From: Mycobacterium sp.
GTDB taxonomy: Bacteria > Actinomycetota > Actinomycetes > Mycobacteriales > Mycobacteriaceae
Assembly (NCBI GenBank): GCA_021732005.1
Contig: JAKFVT010000053.1
Span: 164,964-228,963 of the forward strand
Direction of reading: 5' to 3'
Length of the DNA stretch: 64,000 nt
Shown: positions 7,969 through 16,049 of the stretch, in pieces
Position numbering within the stretch: position 1 is the stretch's first letter
Layout: every line of letters starts with the position of its first letter
Notes under the pieces: model-generated
Databases searched by the model: none
Told to the model about the DNA's origin: nothing
The model's input: only the letters and a program-made list of their open reading frames with translations
Made by a program: the position numbers and the translations under genes

Positions 7969-9482
7969 GCGCGGCCCGATTCTTCGCGCGTGTTGAGCAC
8001 GTTCACCCCGCGGAACAACGCCGACGGACAACCGTGGCTGACGGCGGCCACCTGGCCGGGCTGCGCCTTGCCACAGTTGAATGCCCCGCCGAGACGCCAG
8101 GTCTGCGGCCCGCCAACGGCTTCCATCGAATTCCAGAAATCGGTGGTGGTGGCCTGATACGCCACGTCACGCAGCTGGCCGTCCAAACGGCCGTCGCGGA
8201 TCCGGTAGAACCGCTGGCCGGTGAACTGGAAGTTGTAGCGCTGCATGTCAATCGACCAGGACTTGTCGCCGACGATGTAGATGCCGTCCGAGATCCGGGA
8301 GATCAGCTCGTCGGTGCTCAGATCCTCGGTGCCGGGCTGCAGTGAAACGTTGGCCATCCGCTGGATCGGTACGTGGTGCGGCGAGTCGGCGTAACTGCAG
8401 CCGTTGGACCGGGCGTGGCCCAGCCGCGGCGCGAACACCCGGTCGAGTTGGTAGCCGACGAAGACGCCGTCGCGCACCAGATCCCAGCTCTGGGCGGCCA
8501 CCCCCTCGTCGTCGTATCCGATTGTGGCCAAACCGTATTCGACAGTGCGATCAGCGGTCACGGTCATCACCGGTGAGCCGTAGCGCATCGTGTTCAGCTT
8601 GTCCGGGGTCGCGAACGACGTGCCCGCGTAGGCGGCTTCGTAGCCGATCGCCCGGTCGTACTCGGTGGCGTGCCCGATGGATTCGTGAATGGTCAGCCAC
8701 AGATTGGTGGGGTCGATCACCAGATCGGTCGGCCCGGCGACCACCGTCGGCGCCTTGGTCTTCTCGGCAAGCAGGCTGGGCAGCTCGGCCAGTTCGGTAC
8801 TCCAGTCCCAGACCTCGTCGCCCGCCACCGCCTCCCAGCCGCGGGCGGTCGGCGGGGCCAGCGTGCGCATCGACTCGAAGCTGCCGGCGGCCGCGTCGAC
8901 AGCCACCGCGTCCAGCGCCGGCTGCAGCCGCACCCGCTGCTGGGTGATCGACGAGCCGAAGGTGTCGGCGTAGAACGTCTGCTCCTTGACGGTCATCACC
9001 ATCGCCGAGACGTGATCGACCCCGTCCGACGCCATCAACCGGCCGGAGTACTCCCCCAGCAAGGCGATCTTGTCGGCGGTCGGCACGGTGAACGGGTCGA
9101 TCCCGTAGTTCGACACCCACGTCACGTCGCTGTAGACCGGTTCGGCCGCCAACTCGATGCGCTCGGCGTTCAGCAGCGCCAGCGTGGCGGCGACACCGAC
9201 CGCGCGGCGCGCGGTGTCGGCGGCGACCTCGGGAGCCAGCTCGGCGTGCGAGGCGAACCCCCAGGTGCCGTCGACGATCACCCGGACTGCCAGCCCGATC
9301 TCGCGATCGGTGACCGCGCTCTGCAGCTCGCCGTCACGGAGCTGCACCACCTCACTGGTGATCGCATGGATCCGCAGATCGGCATAGCTGGCGCCGGCCG
9401 CACGGGCTGCCGACAGGGCAGCGTCGGCGAGCGCATGGCGCGGCAGGGCCAGAAAGTCGGCGTCAACGTCACGGGCACTCAC
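7965..9482 (-). CDS. tldD: TldD-type metalloprotease
   Basis: 505 aa from GTG 9482 (VSARDVDADFLALPRHALAD). The start aligns with mycobacterial TldD, and an upstream in-frame ATG would run far into divergent uspA. The zinc motif HESIGH (in LWLTIHESIGHATEYDRA) is intact, with the downstream conserved GCSYADSPHHVP region. It forms the active subunit of the TldD/TldE protease. The start lies 7 nt after TACGGT, a TANNNT-type -10, so the mRNA may be leaderless. It ends by ATGA overlap with tldE. Confidence 0.92.
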   Translation of the reverse strand: MSARDVDADFLALPRHALADAALSAARAAGASYADLRIHAITSEVVQLRDGELQSAVTDREIGLAVRVIVDGTWGFASHAELAPEVAADTARRAVGVAATLALLNAERIELAAEPVYSDVTWVSNYGIDPFTVPTADKIALLGEYSGRLMASDGVDHVSAMVMTVKEQTFYADTFGSSITQQRVRLQPALDAVAVDAAAGSFESMRTLAPPTARGWEAVAGDEVWDWSTELAELPSLLAEKTKAPTVVAGPTDLVIDPTNLWLTIHESIGHATEYDRAIGYEAAYAGTSFATPDKLNTMRYGSPVMTVTADRTVEYGLATIGYDDEGVAAQSWDLVRDGVFVGYQLDRVFAPRLGHARSNGCSYADSPHHVPIQRMANVSLQPGTEDLSTDELISRISDGIYIVGDKSWSIDMQRYNFQFTGQRFYRIRDGRLDGQLRDVAYQATTTDFWNSMEAVGGPQTWRLGGAFNCGKAQPGQVAAVSHGCPSALFRGVNVLNTREESGRA

Positions 9483-9488
9483 GTGCTC

Positions 9489-9495
9489 TACCGTA
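9489..9495. promoter_or_regulatory. symmetric -10 element shared by tldD and uspA
   Basis: Only 18 bp separate the two divergent start codons. TACCGTA reads TACCGT on the plus strand, 6 nt before ATG 9501, and TACGGT on the minus strand, 7 nt before GTG 9482. Both fit the mycobacterial TANNNT -10 with the 6-8 nt spacing typical of leaderless transcripts. The -35 regions would lie inside the opposing genes. Confidence 0.5.
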
Positions 9496-9500
9496 ACGTG

Positions 9501-10370
9501 ATGGCTCGGCGCGCACGTTCCGCCCTGTTGGGGTACGCGCTGCTCGCACCGAGCCTGTTCGGGGTGGTCTGCTTCCTGTTGCTGCCCATGCTGGTGGTGG
9601 TGTGGCTGAGCCTGCACCGATGGGATCTGCTAGGGCCCATCCGCTATGTGGGGCTGGACAATTGGCGTTCGGTCCTCACCGACGCCGGCTTCGGAAATTC
9701 CCTGCTGGTGACGCTGGCGTTCATCGCGATCGTCGTGCCGGTGCAGATCCTTCTGGGTTTGTTCGCCGCGGCGCTACTGTCCCGCGAGCTGCCGGGTAGC
9801 GGCGTGTTCCGCACCGTGTACATGGTGCCGTGGGTGTGCTCGCCGCTGGCGGTCGCGGTGCTGTGGCATTGGATCCTGGCGCCGACCGACGGCGCGGTGA
9901 GCACGCTCTTGGGGCGCCGCGTCGAGTGGCTGACCGATCCCGGGTTGGCGTTGCCGGTGGTCTCTGCGGTGACGGTGTGGATGAACGTCGGCTACGTGAC
10001 GCTGTTCTTCCTGGCGGGCATCCTGGCGATTCCGCCGCAGATCCATGCCGCGGCGCGCCTCGACGGCGCGACGAGTTGGCAGCGGTTCTGGCACATCACG
10101 TTGCCGATGCTGCGCCCGACGCTGTTCTTCGTGTCGGTGACCGGCATCGTCAGCGCGGCGCAGGTATTCGACACCGTGTACGCGCTGACCGGCGGCGGGC
10201 CCACCGGCCGCACGGACCTGGTGGCGCACCGGATCTATGCCGAGGCGTTCGGCGCCGCCGCGATCGGGCGGGCCGCGGTGATGGCGCTGGTGCTGTTCGT
10301 CATCCTGGTCGGCGCGACGATCATCCAGCACCTCTACTTCCGCCGGCGGATCAGCTATGACCTCACGTAA
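9501..10370 (+). CDS. uspA: amino-sugar ABC importer, permease UspA
   Basis: 289 aa, about six membrane helices. A MalF-type permease of the CUT1 sugar importer family. The EAA loop that contacts the ATPase is visible as HAAARLDGATSWQRFWHITLP before the last helices. ATG 9501 directly follows a leaderless-type -10. It overlaps uspB by 14 nt. Position next to tldD/tldE matches M. tuberculosis uspABC (Rv2316-Rv2318), an importer linked to amino sugars. There is no ATPase gene in the operon, so a shared MsiK/SugC-like ATPase encoded elsewhere must energise it (inference). Confidence 0.9.
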   Translation: MARRARSALLGYALLAPSLFGVVCFLLLPMLVVVWLSLHRWDLLGPIRYVGLDNWRSVLTDAGFGNSLLVTLAFIAIVVPVQILLGLFAAALLSRELPGSGVFRTVYMVPWVCSPLAVAVLWHWILAPTDGAVSTLLGRRVEWLTDPGLALPVVSAVTVWMNVGYVTLFFLAGILAIPPQIHAAARLDGATSWQRFWHITLPMLRPTLFFVSVTGIVSAAQVFDTVYALTGGGPTGRTDLVAHRIYAEAFGAAAIGRAAVMALVLFVILVGATIIQHLYFRRRISYDLT

Positions 10371-11169
10371 CGCGCTGATCTATCTGGGGCTGCTCACCGG
10401 TGCAGTGATCACCCTGGCCCCGTTCGGGCTGGGCCTGCTGACGTCATTCACTTCCGCGCAGCAGTTCGCCACCGGCACGCCGTTGGCGCTGCCGAGTCCG
10501 CCGACGCTCGCCAACTACATTGCGCTCGGCGATGCCGGATTCGGTCGGGCGTTGGCGGTGACCGCGCTGATGACGGCGATCATCACACTCGCGCAGCTGA
10601 CGTTCTCGGTGCTGGCGGCCTACGCGTTCGCCCGGCTGGAGTTCACCGGCCGCGACGCCATGTTCTGGATCTACATCGCGACGTTGATGGTCCCGGGGAC
10701 GGTGACCGTGGTGCCGCTGTATCTGATGATGGCCGAGCTGGGCCTGCGGAACACGTTTTGGGCGTTGGTGTTGCCGTTCCTGTTCGGCTCCCCCTACGCG
10801 ATCTTCCTGCTGCGCGAGTACTTTCGCGGCATTCCCGCCGACCTCGTCAATGCCGCCCGCCTGGACGGGGCCAACACACTTGACGTGATCGTGCACGTCA
10901 TACTGCCGGCCAGCAAGCCGATCCTGGTGACGCTGACACTGATCACCGTTGTCAGTCAATGGAATTCGTTCATGTGGCCGCTGGTCATCACCAGCGGCGG
11001 CACCTGGCGGGTGCTGACAGTCGCGACGGCCGGACTGCAGACGCAGTACAACGCGCAGTGGACGCTGGTGATGGCGGCGACGACGGTGGCGATCGTCCCG
11101 CTGATCGCGTTGTTCCTGGTGTTCCAGCGTCAGATCGTGCGCTCGATCGTCGTCACCGGGCTGAAATGA
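10357..11169 (+). CDS. uspB: amino-sugar ABC importer, permease UspB
   Basis: 270 aa, six membrane helices. A MalG-type partner of UspA. The EAA loop is VNAARLDGANTLDVIVHVILP in the last third, and the N-terminal periplasmic loop (TSFTSAQQFATGTPLALPSP) fits CUT1 inner-membrane proteins. The start lies inside the end of uspA (14-nt overlap) and the stop overlaps the uspC start (ATGA), so the three genes are translationally coupled. Confidence 0.9.
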   Translation: MTSRNALIYLGLLTGAVITLAPFGLGLLTSFTSAQQFATGTPLALPSPPTLANYIALGDAGFGRALAVTALMTAIITLAQLTFSVLAAYAFARLEFTGRDAMFWIYIATLMVPGTVTVVPLYLMMAELGLRNTFWALVLPFLFGSPYAIFLLREYFRGIPADLVNAARLDGANTLDVIVHVILPASKPILVTLTLITVVSQWNSFMWPLVITSGGTWRVLTVATAGLQTQYNAQWTLVMAATTVAIVPLIALFLVFQRQIVRSIVVTGLK

Positions 11170-12440
11170 CCTGGCCGCCACGGTTCTCCACCCGGATGCT
11201 GGCCGGGCTGATCGCCGTCGCACTACTGCTGGTGGCCGGGGCGTTGGTGCTGGGCCGCACAGGCGAACCCTCGGGCAAGACGGTCGTGACCGTACGGCTC
11301 TGGGATCCCCAGGTCGCGATGGCCTACGCCGATTCCTTCGCCGAATTCAGCCGCACCCATCCCGGCATCGAGGTGCGCACCAACGTCGTCCCCTACGCCA
11401 ACTACTTCAACACCCTGCGCACCGATGTCGCCGGTGGCGGCGCCGACGACATCTTCTGGCTCAACAACGCCAACGCCGACGAATACGCCGACAACCACCG
11501 GCTGATGGCCGTCGAGCCCAGCCCGGACTGGGATCCGTCGGTGGTCGCCCAGTTCACCCGGGGCGGCCAGCTATGGGGAGTGCCGCAACTGACCGACGCC
11601 GGAATCGCGTTGTACTACAACGCCGACCTGCTGGCCGCCGACGGTGTCGACCCTGCCGAACTGGACGCCCTGCGGTGGAATCCCGATGTGCGCGTCGACA
11701 CCCTGCGGCCCCTGCTGAAGCGCCTCACCCACGGCAGGCAGTGGGGCTACAACGCAGCCAACGATTTACAGGCCATCTACCTCAACTACATCGGCTCGGC
11801 GGGCGGGGTGTTCTCCGACTCCGACCGGTTTGCCTTCGACAACCCGCAGGCCGCCATGGCGTTCCGCTATGTCATCGGGCTGATCAATACCGACCGGGTC
11901 TCCCCGCCTGCGTCGGACACCAACGACAACGGCGACTTCTCCCGCAACCAGTTTCTGTCCGGTCGGATGGCGCTGTTCCAGTCGGGCACCTACAACCTGG
12001 CCCAGGTCGCCGAGCACGCGACATTCCGCTGGGGCGTGGCCCTGCTGCCGGCCGGACCGGCGGGGCGGGTCAGCGTGACCAATGGCATTGTCGCCGCGGG
12101 CAATCCCGCCAGCCGCCACCCCGACGCGGTGCGCGAGGTGCTGGCCTGGCTGGGTAGCGAGCGTGGCAACTCCTACGTCGGCCGCCGCGGCGCCGCCATT
12201 CCCGCGGTGCTGCCCGCCCAGCAGGTGTACTTCGACTACTGGTCGGCGAAGGGCGTCGACGTGACGCCGTTCTTCCGGGTGCTCGACGGCCCTCGCATCC
12301 CCGCACCGGGCGGCCCCGGCTTCGCCGCGGGATACCAGGCGATCAAGCCGATTTTCGATGAGATGTTCCTGGGCAGAACGCCGGTCGGCAAAGCATTGGC
12401 CGCGGCACAGCAGACGGCCAACACCGCCGCCGCGCGTTAG
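11166..12440 (+). CDS. uspC: amino-sugar ABC importer, substrate-binding protein UspC
   Basis: 424 aa. ATG 11166 overlaps the uspB stop. Residues 10-31 (MLAGLIAVALLLVAGALVLG) form an N-terminal signal/anchor. No cysteine follows, so the lipobox of typical actinobacterial binding proteins is missing and UspC is probably tethered by an uncleaved helix. The mature part is a family 1 extracellular solute-binding protein: VVTVRLWDPQVAMAYADSF, IFWLNNANADEYADN, GIALYYNADLLAADGV, FLSGRMALFQSGTYNL. The last codons and stop fall in a 21-bp sequence repeated 80 bp downstream. Confidence 0.9.
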   Translation: MTWPPRFSTRMLAGLIAVALLLVAGALVLGRTGEPSGKTVVTVRLWDPQVAMAYADSFAEFSRTHPGIEVRTNVVPYANYFNTLRTDVAGGGADDIFWLNNANADEYADNHRLMAVEPSPDWDPSVVAQFTRGGQLWGVPQLTDAGIALYYNADLLAADGVDPAELDALRWNPDVRVDTLRPLLKRLTHGRQWGYNAANDLQAIYLNYIGSAGGVFSDSDRFAFDNPQAAMAFRYVIGLINTDRVSPPASDTNDNGDFSRNQFLSGRMALFQSGTYNLAQVAEHATFRWGVALLPAGPAGRVSVTNGIVAAGNPASRHPDAVREVLAWLGSERGNSYVGRRGAAIPAVLPAQQVYFDYWSAKGVDVTPFFRVLDGPRIPAPGGPGFAAGYQAIKPIFDEMFLGRTPVGKALAAAQQTANTAAAR

Positions 12441-12532
12441 ATACCGGCGAGGCTGTAGTTATCGAGCAGAAGTGCGAGTAGAGGTGTCGATAACAACAGG
12501 CTCGCGGAGTGGCGCGTTAGATACCGGCGAGG
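12432..12532. repeat. 21-bp direct repeat flanking a hairpin, between convergent uspC and ecfT
   Basis: The same 21 bp (beginning GCGCGTTAGATACC) occur at 12432-12452 and 12512-12532. The first copy holds the uspC TAG; the second holds the ecfT TAA on the other strand. The 59 bp between them contain a 13-bp inverted repeat with one mismatch (12453-12465 and 12487-12499) around a 21-nt loop. It looks like an 80-bp tandem duplication or small insertion that separated two formerly overlapping stop codons and added a hairpin. Confidence 0.8.
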
Positions 12533-13341
12533 ACTGTCGCCTGCAGTACCGCCGACACCACGATGACCACCGCGCAGATCGTCAAGACCACCCAGTCGGC
12601 GCGCTTGGGCCCCGACGGCGCGGCCGAGATCGTGCCGGTCCCGCCGCGCGCAGTGATCGCATCACCCATCTCGTCAGCACGCCGCAGCGCCACCGTGACG
12701 CCCGCCGACATCAGGTCCACCATCTCGATGGCCCACCGCCGGCGCCGCGCCCGGCGACTGGTCAGCACCGGCCGCGGCCGCAACCGTCGCGCGGCGTACA
12801 GCAACCGGAACTCGTCGAGGAGCATGGGAAATGCCCGCAGCGACAAGGCAAGTGCCACCGCCCAGTCGTCAACCGGGACGCGGAAGAATTTCAGCGGCCT
12901 GCCCAGCCGCGCCACCGCGGGCGCGATATCGGCGACGTTCGTCGTCCACGACACCATCATCCCCAGCGCCAGCAGCACGATCGCCACCACCGTGATGCGC
13001 ACGAACTTCAGCAGCCCGCCGAGTTCGAAGGCGTGGGACGCCAGATGCAGCACCGGCGCTCCACCGCCCAGCGCCGCGGTCACGGCGCCGAGCAGCAGCA
13101 AGAACCACAGCCACTTGGGTACCGACGGGAGCACACCGCGCGGGATGCGGGCCATCCGGATCGCGATCCCGATGAGGATCGCGACCAGCGCGAGCGGCAC
13201 CCAGTCCGGATAGAACGCCAGCAGAGCGGAAAAGCCGAGGACCACAACCAGTTTGGTGCCGGCCCACAGCTCGTGGATTGGCGATGTGCCCGGCACCGGA
13301 CGCAGCAGCACCACCGGGCGGGGCTGACGGGCGGTCGTCAC
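12517..13341 (-). CDS. ECF transporter transmembrane component EcfT
   Basis: 274 aa from GTG 13341, which overlaps the TGA of the upstream ATPase gene (GTGA). About six hydrophobic helices, with the EcfT coupling motifs in the C-terminal third: LYAARRLRP and VALRRADEMGDAITARG (the ARG-type signatures that grip the two ATPases). It serves as the scaffold for vitamin or metal uptake with the fused ATPase/S protein upstream. Matches M. tuberculosis Rv2325c in position. The C-terminal codons lie in the 21-bp repeat. Confidence 0.88.
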   Translation of the reverse strand: MTTARQPRPVVLLRPVPGTSPIHELWAGTKLVVVLGFSALLAFYPDWVPLALVAILIGIAIRMARIPRGVLPSVPKWLWFLLLLGAVTAALGGGAPVLHLASHAFELGGLLKFVRITVVAIVLLALGMMVSWTTNVADIAPAVARLGRPLKFFRVPVDDWAVALALSLRAFPMLLDEFRLLYAARRLRPRPVLTSRRARRRRWAIEMVDLMSAGVTVALRRADEMGDAITARGGTGTISAAPSGPKRADWVVLTICAVVIVVSAVLQATVLAGI

Positions 13342-15404
13342 GACACTTCCTCCGCGGTCGGCGCGGTGGTGAGCACACCGTCGCGCAGATGCAGGGTGCG
13401 CGGGCACAGCTCCTCGAGCCCGACGAAATCGTGCGAGATCACCACGACGGTCAGTCCGCTGTTGCGGCGCAGATCGCTCAGCAGCCGCAGCAGCCCACGC
13501 TGGCTGGCTGCGTCGAGACCGGCCAACGGCTCGTCGAGAATCAGTGCCTGCGGCGAGCGTGCCAACAGGCCGGCGATCACCACCCGGCGCATCTGTCCGC
13601 CCGAGAGTTGGTCGATGCGCCGCGCGGCCAGCGAGGCGTCCAGGCCGACCTTGGCCAGCGCGGCGTGCACCCTGGCTGTGTCGTGGGGTGAGAAACCAGC
13701 TGCGGACGCAACTTCCAGATCGACTCGACTGCGCATCAGCTGCAGCCGGGCGGCCTGGAAAGCAATGGCTACCTCGCCGACGCAGTCGGGTGCGGGGCGC
13801 CCGCGCACCAGGCATGCGCCGGACGTCGGCGTGGTCAGCCCCGCCATGATCCAGGCGAGGGTCGACTTGCCAGAACCGTTGCCGCCGTGGATGAGAAGGC
13901 CGTCGCCCTCGTGGACCGTGAAGTTGACATCGGTCAGCGCAGGCTTGGCCCACGGTGTACCCGCGGCGTATTCGTGACTGACATGCTCGAGCTGCAACAC
14001 CGGTTCGGCGGAGCGCGGCGCCGCGCTGACCGTCGCCGTCGGCGCGGCGGCGCTCTCGACCATGTCGGTGTTGTCCAGCGACTCGGTGAGATTGACGATC
14101 CGGTCGGCGGTGTCGGCTTCGTTGTTGTAGTGGGTGATCGCCACCAACGCCATCCGGTGGCGTTCGGTGAGGCCGGACAACACGCCCAGCAGTGACTCGC
14201 GCCCGCGCTGGTCCACCATGCTGGTGACCTCGTCGGCGATCAGCATCGACGGCTTGCGGGCCAGCGCGGCGGCCACCGCGAGCCGCTGCAGCTCACCACC
14301 GGACAGTCCGCCGGTGTCCCGCTCCTCCATGCCCGCCAAGCCGACTTCGTCGAGCAGCCCCGCGATATCGGTGTGCGTCCCCGGTGGCAGGCCGAACACG
14401 ACGTCGTCGGCGACTCGCGTTCCCAGGACCTGACTTTCGGGATGCTGGAGGATCACCGCGGTCCCACCCGGCTGGCCCAGCCCGATCGCGCCAGGCCGCT
14501 CGATCGTGCCGGAGGTGGGTTTCCGCCCGGCCAGCAGCAGCATCAGCGTGGTCTTGCCGGACCCGTTGGCGCCGGTGATCGCCACGTGCTCGCCGACGTC
14601 GACCGACAAGCTCAAGGGGCGCAGCGCGTCGCGCGCGGCGTTGGGATACCGGAACCTGGCGTCGGCCAGACGGACCGGAACCGGTGCAACCGGGCCGGAT
14701 TCGTCGGGCGGCTCGAGCTTGTGCACATCGGGGATACCGCGCAAGCGGTCCAGCACCCGCGATAGCGCCCACCATCCGACCAGGGTGACGACCATGATCG
14801 AGAACATCGCGTAGACCATCAGCAGCGCCGGCCAATACTGCAGGGCGACGCCGAACATGTGCCGCGCATCCTCGGCCGCAGGCCGGAACGGCTCAAAGCG
14901 CGACATCACCGAGACCACACCGTCGAAGTTGGCGGTCATCGCCTCGAACGTCAGCGTGCGCAGCCGAACCAGCACGGTCAATGCGGCGATGATGAAGAGC
15001 CCGAACACCACGCCGGCCACCAGGCCCACCGCGATGACCGTCGGGGTGCCACGCCCGCGGCGCTTCATAATGCCGGCCAGCCCACCGACGTAGGCGCAGT
15101 TGACCACGACCATCAGCCCGCTGATACCGGCGATGAGGAAGGCGACGACGCTCGCCGCGACCGTCGACGCGAGCAACACCCGCAAGCGGTAGCGGTAACC
15201 CAGCAGTCCCATCGGCACGGTGGTGAGAAGCGAGAGCCCCCCGGCGAACGGCACGACGACGGAGATGATCGCCAGCGCGGCGGCCAGCGCGGCCATCACG
15301 GAGGCTTGCGCCATCTCGACGGGCGACAGTGACCCGCCCGCGGGGCAATCGAGCGACGGCCGGGAGGGCTGCTGCGCAGGGGCCTCCGGTCTCGTCGCGG
15401 TCAT
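13338..15404 (-). CDS. fused ECF transporter protein: membrane S-like domain plus two ABC ATPase domains
   Basis: 688 aa from ATG 15404 (GTG 15407 is adjacent and in frame). Residues about 28-225 hold six hydrophobic helices, an S-component-like domain. ATPase 1 has Walker A GANGSGKTT, signature LSGGELQRLA, Walker B MLIADE with EVTSM replacing the usual EPT. ATPase 2 has GGNGSGKST, LSGGQMRRVV, LILDEP, and ISHD. Thus one polypeptide carries EcfA, EcfA' and probably S, and needs only EcfT. Homologous to M. tuberculosis Rv2326c. CAGAAT lies 6 nt before ATG 15404, so a leaderless mRNA is possible. The imported substrate is unknown. Confidence 0.9.
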   Translation of the reverse strand: MTATRPEAPAQQPSRPSLDCPAGGSLSPVEMAQASVMAALAAALAIISVVVPFAGGLSLLTTVPMGLLGYRYRLRVLLASTVAASVVAFLIAGISGLMVVVNCAYVGGLAGIMKRRGRGTPTVIAVGLVAGVVFGLFIIAALTVLVRLRTLTFEAMTANFDGVVSVMSRFEPFRPAAEDARHMFGVALQYWPALLMVYAMFSIMVVTLVGWWALSRVLDRLRGIPDVHKLEPPDESGPVAPVPVRLADARFRYPNAARDALRPLSLSVDVGEHVAITGANGSGKTTLMLLLAGRKPTSGTIERPGAIGLGQPGGTAVILQHPESQVLGTRVADDVVFGLPPGTHTDIAGLLDEVGLAGMEERDTGGLSGGELQRLAVAAALARKPSMLIADEVTSMVDQRGRESLLGVLSGLTERHRMALVAITHYNNEADTADRIVNLTESLDNTDMVESAAAPTATVSAAPRSAEPVLQLEHVSHEYAAGTPWAKPALTDVNFTVHEGDGLLIHGGNGSGKSTLAWIMAGLTTPTSGACLVRGRPAPDCVGEVAIAFQAARLQLMRSRVDLEVASAAGFSPHDTARVHAALAKVGLDASLAARRIDQLSGGQMRRVVIAGLLARSPQALILDEPLAGLDAASQRGLLRLLSDLRRNSGLTVVVISHDFVGLEELCPRTLHLRDGVLTTAPTAEEVS

Positions 15405-15510
15405 CACCCGATTCTGCCAGCCGCCGCGGGCTGCTCGGGGGTTCGACCTGCCGCGGCCAGGACCGCCTGTGGGAAAGCTGTGAGAAATGACACCGGAGAG
15501 CCAGGAGACA

Positions 15511-15527
15511 ACATAGTATTTCTATGT
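15511..15527. promoter_or_regulatory. palindromic operator candidate for the MarR gene
   Basis: ACATAG-TATTT-CTATGT, a 6-5-6 inverted repeat ending 4 bp before ATG 15532. It overlaps TAGTAT (15514-15519), a good TANNNT -10. A MarR dimer bound here would block RNA polymerase, consistent with autorepression. The stretch is strongly AT-rich against a GC-rich background. Confidence 0.6.
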
Positions 15528-15531
15528 AAAT

Positions 15532-16017
15532 ATGGTCGGTATGAGTCCGACGCCCACCCAGGAGCGCCCCGCCGCCGCGTCCACGACGCACGCGGGTTTG
15601 GGTTCTGAGCTGCTCACCGTCGTCGCGCGGCTCAACCGGCTGGCCACCCAGCGGATCCGGCTGCCGCTGCCGTGGGCGCAGGCCCGGCTGCTCAGCACGA
15701 TCGACGACCAAGGCGAGGCCCGCATCTCCGATCTGGCTGAACTCGACCACTGCTCGCAGCCGACGATGACCACACAGGTCCGGCGTCTCGAGGACGCCGG
15801 CTTGGTGGCCCGCACCCCGGATCCCGACGATGCGCGTGCGGTCCGCATTCGCATCACCCCGGAGGGCAAGACAATGCTGACCCAGGTCCGCGCCGACCGC
15901 GCCGCGGTGATCGATCCGCGCATCGAGCGACTGTCGGACGAGGACCGCGAAATTCTGTCGACCGCCGTCGGAGCATTGCATCGCCTGCTCGACGACCTCG
16001 ACACGTCACCGAAGTAG
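15532..16017 (+). CDS. MarR-family transcriptional regulator
   Basis: 161 aa (153 if ATG 15541 is used; neither start has a clear Shine-Dalgarno). A winged helix-turn-helix of the MarR type: LPWAQARLLSTIDDQGEARISDLAEL, recognition region SQPTMTTQVRRLEDAGLVAR, wing DPDDARAVRIRITPEGK. A C-terminal dimerisation helix follows. It is divergent from the ECF genes and cotranscribed with an MFS exporter starting 33 bp downstream, the usual arrangement for a ligand-released repressor of an efflux pump. Corresponds in position to M. tuberculosis Rv2327. Confidence 0.88.
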   Translation: MVGMSPTPTQERPAAASTTHAGLGSELLTVVARLNRLATQRIRLPLPWAQARLLSTIDDQGEARISDLAELDHCSQPTMTTQVRRLEDAGLVARTPDPDDARAVRIRITPEGKTMLTQVRADRAAVIDPRIERLSDEDREILSTAVGALHRLLDDLDTSPK

Positions 16018-16033
16018 TCGTCACCGAAGTAGT
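16004..16033 (+). repeat. 15-bp perfect tandem duplication at the MarR stop codon
   Basis: CGTCACCGAAGTAGT occurs twice head to tail (16004-16018, 16019-16033). The first copy contains the TAG stop of the MarR gene and the second repeats that stop in frame. The second copy abuts TAGGAG, the Shine-Dalgarno of the next gene, so the duplication simply lengthens the spacer. It looks like recent slippage. Confidence 0.85.
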
Positions 16034-16049
16034 TAGGAGTGAGCCACTC

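Noticed and set aside
12358..13977. 539-codon plus-strand frame across ecfT and the ATPase
   Set aside because: Arg/Gln/His-rich, low-complexity product; the minus-strand frames have transporter motifs.
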